NCBI RefSeq assembly: GCF_011927905.1
Contig: NZ_JAATJL010000001.1
Coordinates: 3,720,001 to 3,784,000, forward strand
Source of the DNA: Arthrobacter pigmenti
GTDB taxonomy: Bacteria > Actinomycetota > Actinomycetes > Actinomycetales > Micrococcaceae
Direction of reading: 5' to 3'
DNA: 64,000 bases
Translations under genes and position numbers: made by a program
In this document: positions 62,266-64,000 of the stretch, piece by piece
Layout of the letters: the number at the start of each line of letters is the position of its first letter
How positions within the stretch are numbered: the stretch's first letter is position 1
The notes under the pieces: model-generated
Told to the model about the DNA's origin: nothing
What the model saw: the letters and a program-made list of their open reading frames with translations, nothing else
Database searches by the model: none

Positions 62266-63425
62266 ATGCGCAAGCGGGCAGTGTCCGGGGAGCAGGGATC
62301 TGAGGACGCGGCGGACCGATCGGTTGGGACGCTGGAATTGTTCTTTGATCTGGTCTTCGTCTATGCGATGTCCCAGGTGACCATCCTGATGTTGGCGGAC
62401 ATCTCGTGGACGGGTTTTGGACGCGGGCTCTTGACGCTCGCCGCGGTGTGGTGGGCATGGGTCTGCTACGCCTGGCTGACTAACAGCTCTGACCACGCGG
62501 GGCCTGCGCACCGCCTGCTGATCTTCTTTGCGATGGCGGCGATGCTGGTCGCCGCAGTCGCGCTGCCGCAGGCTTTTGGCGCCGGCGCGCTGGTGTTCGG
62601 GCTCGCGTTCCTGGCGGTCCGACTGATTCACGTGGCGCTGCTGGCTCTCGATGTACGGAGCGATGCAGAAGTGGGTGCGCCCGCGCTCCGGTTAATCCCA
62701 CCCTGCTCTCCGGACCTGTGTTGCTGTTGGCCGCCGCGTTCGTCGACACACCGGCGCGGGAGCTGCTGTGGATAGCGGCCGTGGTGATCGACTTCTCGGG
62801 GCCGGTTCTGGTCGGCACCGCCGGCTGGGGAGTGGCGCCCGGTTACTTCGTGGAGCGGCACGGGCTCATCATCATCATCGCGCTAGGTGAGGCGATCGTC
62901 GAGGTCGGCGCTGGCGCCGAAGGCTCTGTGGGGCGGCCGGGTGTGGTAATCGCGGTTCTCCTCGCTGTGCTGATCGCGGCCGGCCTGTGGTGGTCCTACT
63001 TCGGTTATCTCCGCGGTGGGGCCGAACGGAGGCTGCGTGGCACCGGGAACCAGGAGCGGGCCCGGCTGGCGCGCGATTCATACAGTTATCTGCACTTGCC
63101 GCTGGTAGCCGGGGTGATGTTCTTCGCACTAGGTGTACACGAGGCCGTCACGAATGTGGCCGAACCGCTCCGGCCGCTGCCTGCCGTCGCCCTGGCCGGT
63201 GGCGTCGCATTGTTCTTCCTCGGCGACGTCGCCTACCGATGGCGCGATCACCACCAGCTTGCCGCCGGTCGTCTCCTTGCAGGGGTGGCGGCTACTGCAC
63301 TAATCCCGGTCGCGGTGTTGGCGCCGGCGTTGGCGGCGCTTGCCGGGCTCACCCTGATCTGCGTACTGCAAACCAGCTGGGAACTCTGGCGGCACCCTGC
63401 GATCGGGCCAGTTGACAACTCCTGA
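62266..63425 (+). pseudogene. LtrA-family membrane protein, frameshifted
   Basis: 62266-62700 gives TLELFFDLVFVYAMSQVTIL and further helices of a low-temperature-requirement protein A homologue; the frame then runs into non-family text. The rest (GPVLLLAAAFVDTPAREL, GYFVERHGLIIIIALGEAIV, to 63425) is in another frame. The switch lies near 62690 in a CCCACCC/CTCTCC context. One base change would restore a protein of about 385 residues, so a sequencing error is as likely as real inactivation. Confidence 0.8.
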
Positions 63426-63562
63426 CTAATTAGCGTCGTGAAACGTTCCTGCGCGTCCTATCCTGGGGTCGCCCAGCATGGCGGTGACGCGCTCCGGACC
63501 GGATCGGGCGGGGTTGTGCCAGACCAGCTTGAGAGGGACCAGTAAAGGCGGGCATGAAAGCG

Positions 63563-64000
63563 TCACGTTCGGGCAGCTGTCAGCACGCTGACCGTGGCCA
63601 GCACGGCCATCACCATGGCCATGGCGGGGTAGCCTCCCAAGGCGGAGGCCAGGGCCGGGCCTGCGGCCGGTGCCAGGGCTCCAACGATGGTTACCGGGGC
63701 TGCGAAGGCGCCCTGCAGTTGTCCGAAACTTTGGGTACCCCACCGGTCGGACACGGCAGTAGCTTGAAGGAGTGTGTTGCAGCCGCGCACCATCCCGGCA
63801 ATCACGGCGACCGCGACCAGCAAACCTGCCGGACCGGCGGTCAGCGCCAGCGCCCAGACGCAAGATGCTCCCAATGCGTTGAGCACCACCATTCTTCGCA
63901 CCGGAGAAGTGCTGGAGGGCAAGGCTGAGTAGGCGATGCGCCCGATCACCTGGCCAACCCCGATCAGTCCGAATGCCAGCGCTGCACTCTGGTAGCTGAT
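63563..64000 (-). CDS. MFS transporter, 5' part beyond window
   Basis: The last 146 or so codons of a major-facilitator transporter, with four or five helices (VVLNALGASCVWALALTAGP, then GVGQVIGRIAYSALPS upstream and GPALASALGGYPAMAMVMAV near the end). The start lies past base 64000. No substrate can be assigned. Confidence 0.75.
   Translation of the reverse strand: MSYQSAALAFGLIGVGQVIGRIAYSALPSSTSPVRRMVVLNALGASCVWALALTAGPAGLLVAVAVIAGMVRGCNTLLQATAVSDRWGTQSFGQLQGAFAAPVTIVGALAPAAGPALASALGGYPAMAMVMAVLATVSVLTAART

Overview
The window is high-GC actinobacterial DNA, most likely from Arthrobacter or another Micrococcaceae genus. Three things point there: a complete C50-carotenoid cluster (idi, crtE-B-I-Ye-Yf-Eb), a secreted NlpC/P60 wall hydrolase of RipA type, and IS1249- and IS256-type insertion sequences common in this group. 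No species name is claimed.

Left backbone (1-6844): a cut-off MFS symporter, a short Rossmann-fold protein, a tandem universal stress protein, an NlpC/P60 hydrolase, a CDF metal exporter, a small zincin-like protein, and a Glu-Asp-Phe tRNA operon.

Island (about 6807-41670): the last 36 bp of the tRNA-Phe gene (6807-6842) recur exactly at 41635-41670, and what looks like the tRNA's original terminator follows the second copy. This marks a 34.8-kb element integrated at tRNA-Phe. Its edges and middle are full of decayed insertion sequences (IS1249, IS4, IS256, IS1595, IS3, IS21 and rve-type) and three broken tyrosine recombinases. The intact cargo is a carbohydrate-use module: CE7 esterase, two metallophosphoesterases, a six-hairpin glycosidase, a sugar ABC importer, PfkB kinase, phosphomannose-isomerase-like cupin, aldose-epimerase-like protein, FAD/Fe-S 2-hydroxyacid dehydrogenase, class I aldolase, Gfo/Idh/MocA oxidoreductase, propionate/acetate-CoA ligase and a LacI regulator. 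A 1,250-bp cassette with a Tat leader and a phage-tail-fibre-like protein occurs twice, apparently identical. A degenerate palindrome close to GACAACGTTGTC lies in front of these cargo operons and both cassettes, suggesting a single LacI-type regulon.

Right backbone (41675-64000): a response regulator / HEAT-repeat / hyaluronan-synthase-like glycosyltransferase operon; VOC proteins, a DUF5996 protein, glutaminase with a STAS domain, a UBP zinc finger, a YjdF-like membrane protein and a small glycosyltransferase; the carotenoid cluster; then two formaldehyde-dehydrogenase-like alcohol dehydrogenases with a small monooxygenase-fold protein, a yellow/MRJP-like protein, a frameshifted LtrA gene and a cut-off MFS gene.

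Best candidate for something undescribed: the island's LacI-type regulon, which joins uptake and breakdown of an unidentified phosphorylated or acylated carbohydrate to duplicated exported tail-fibre-like proteins.
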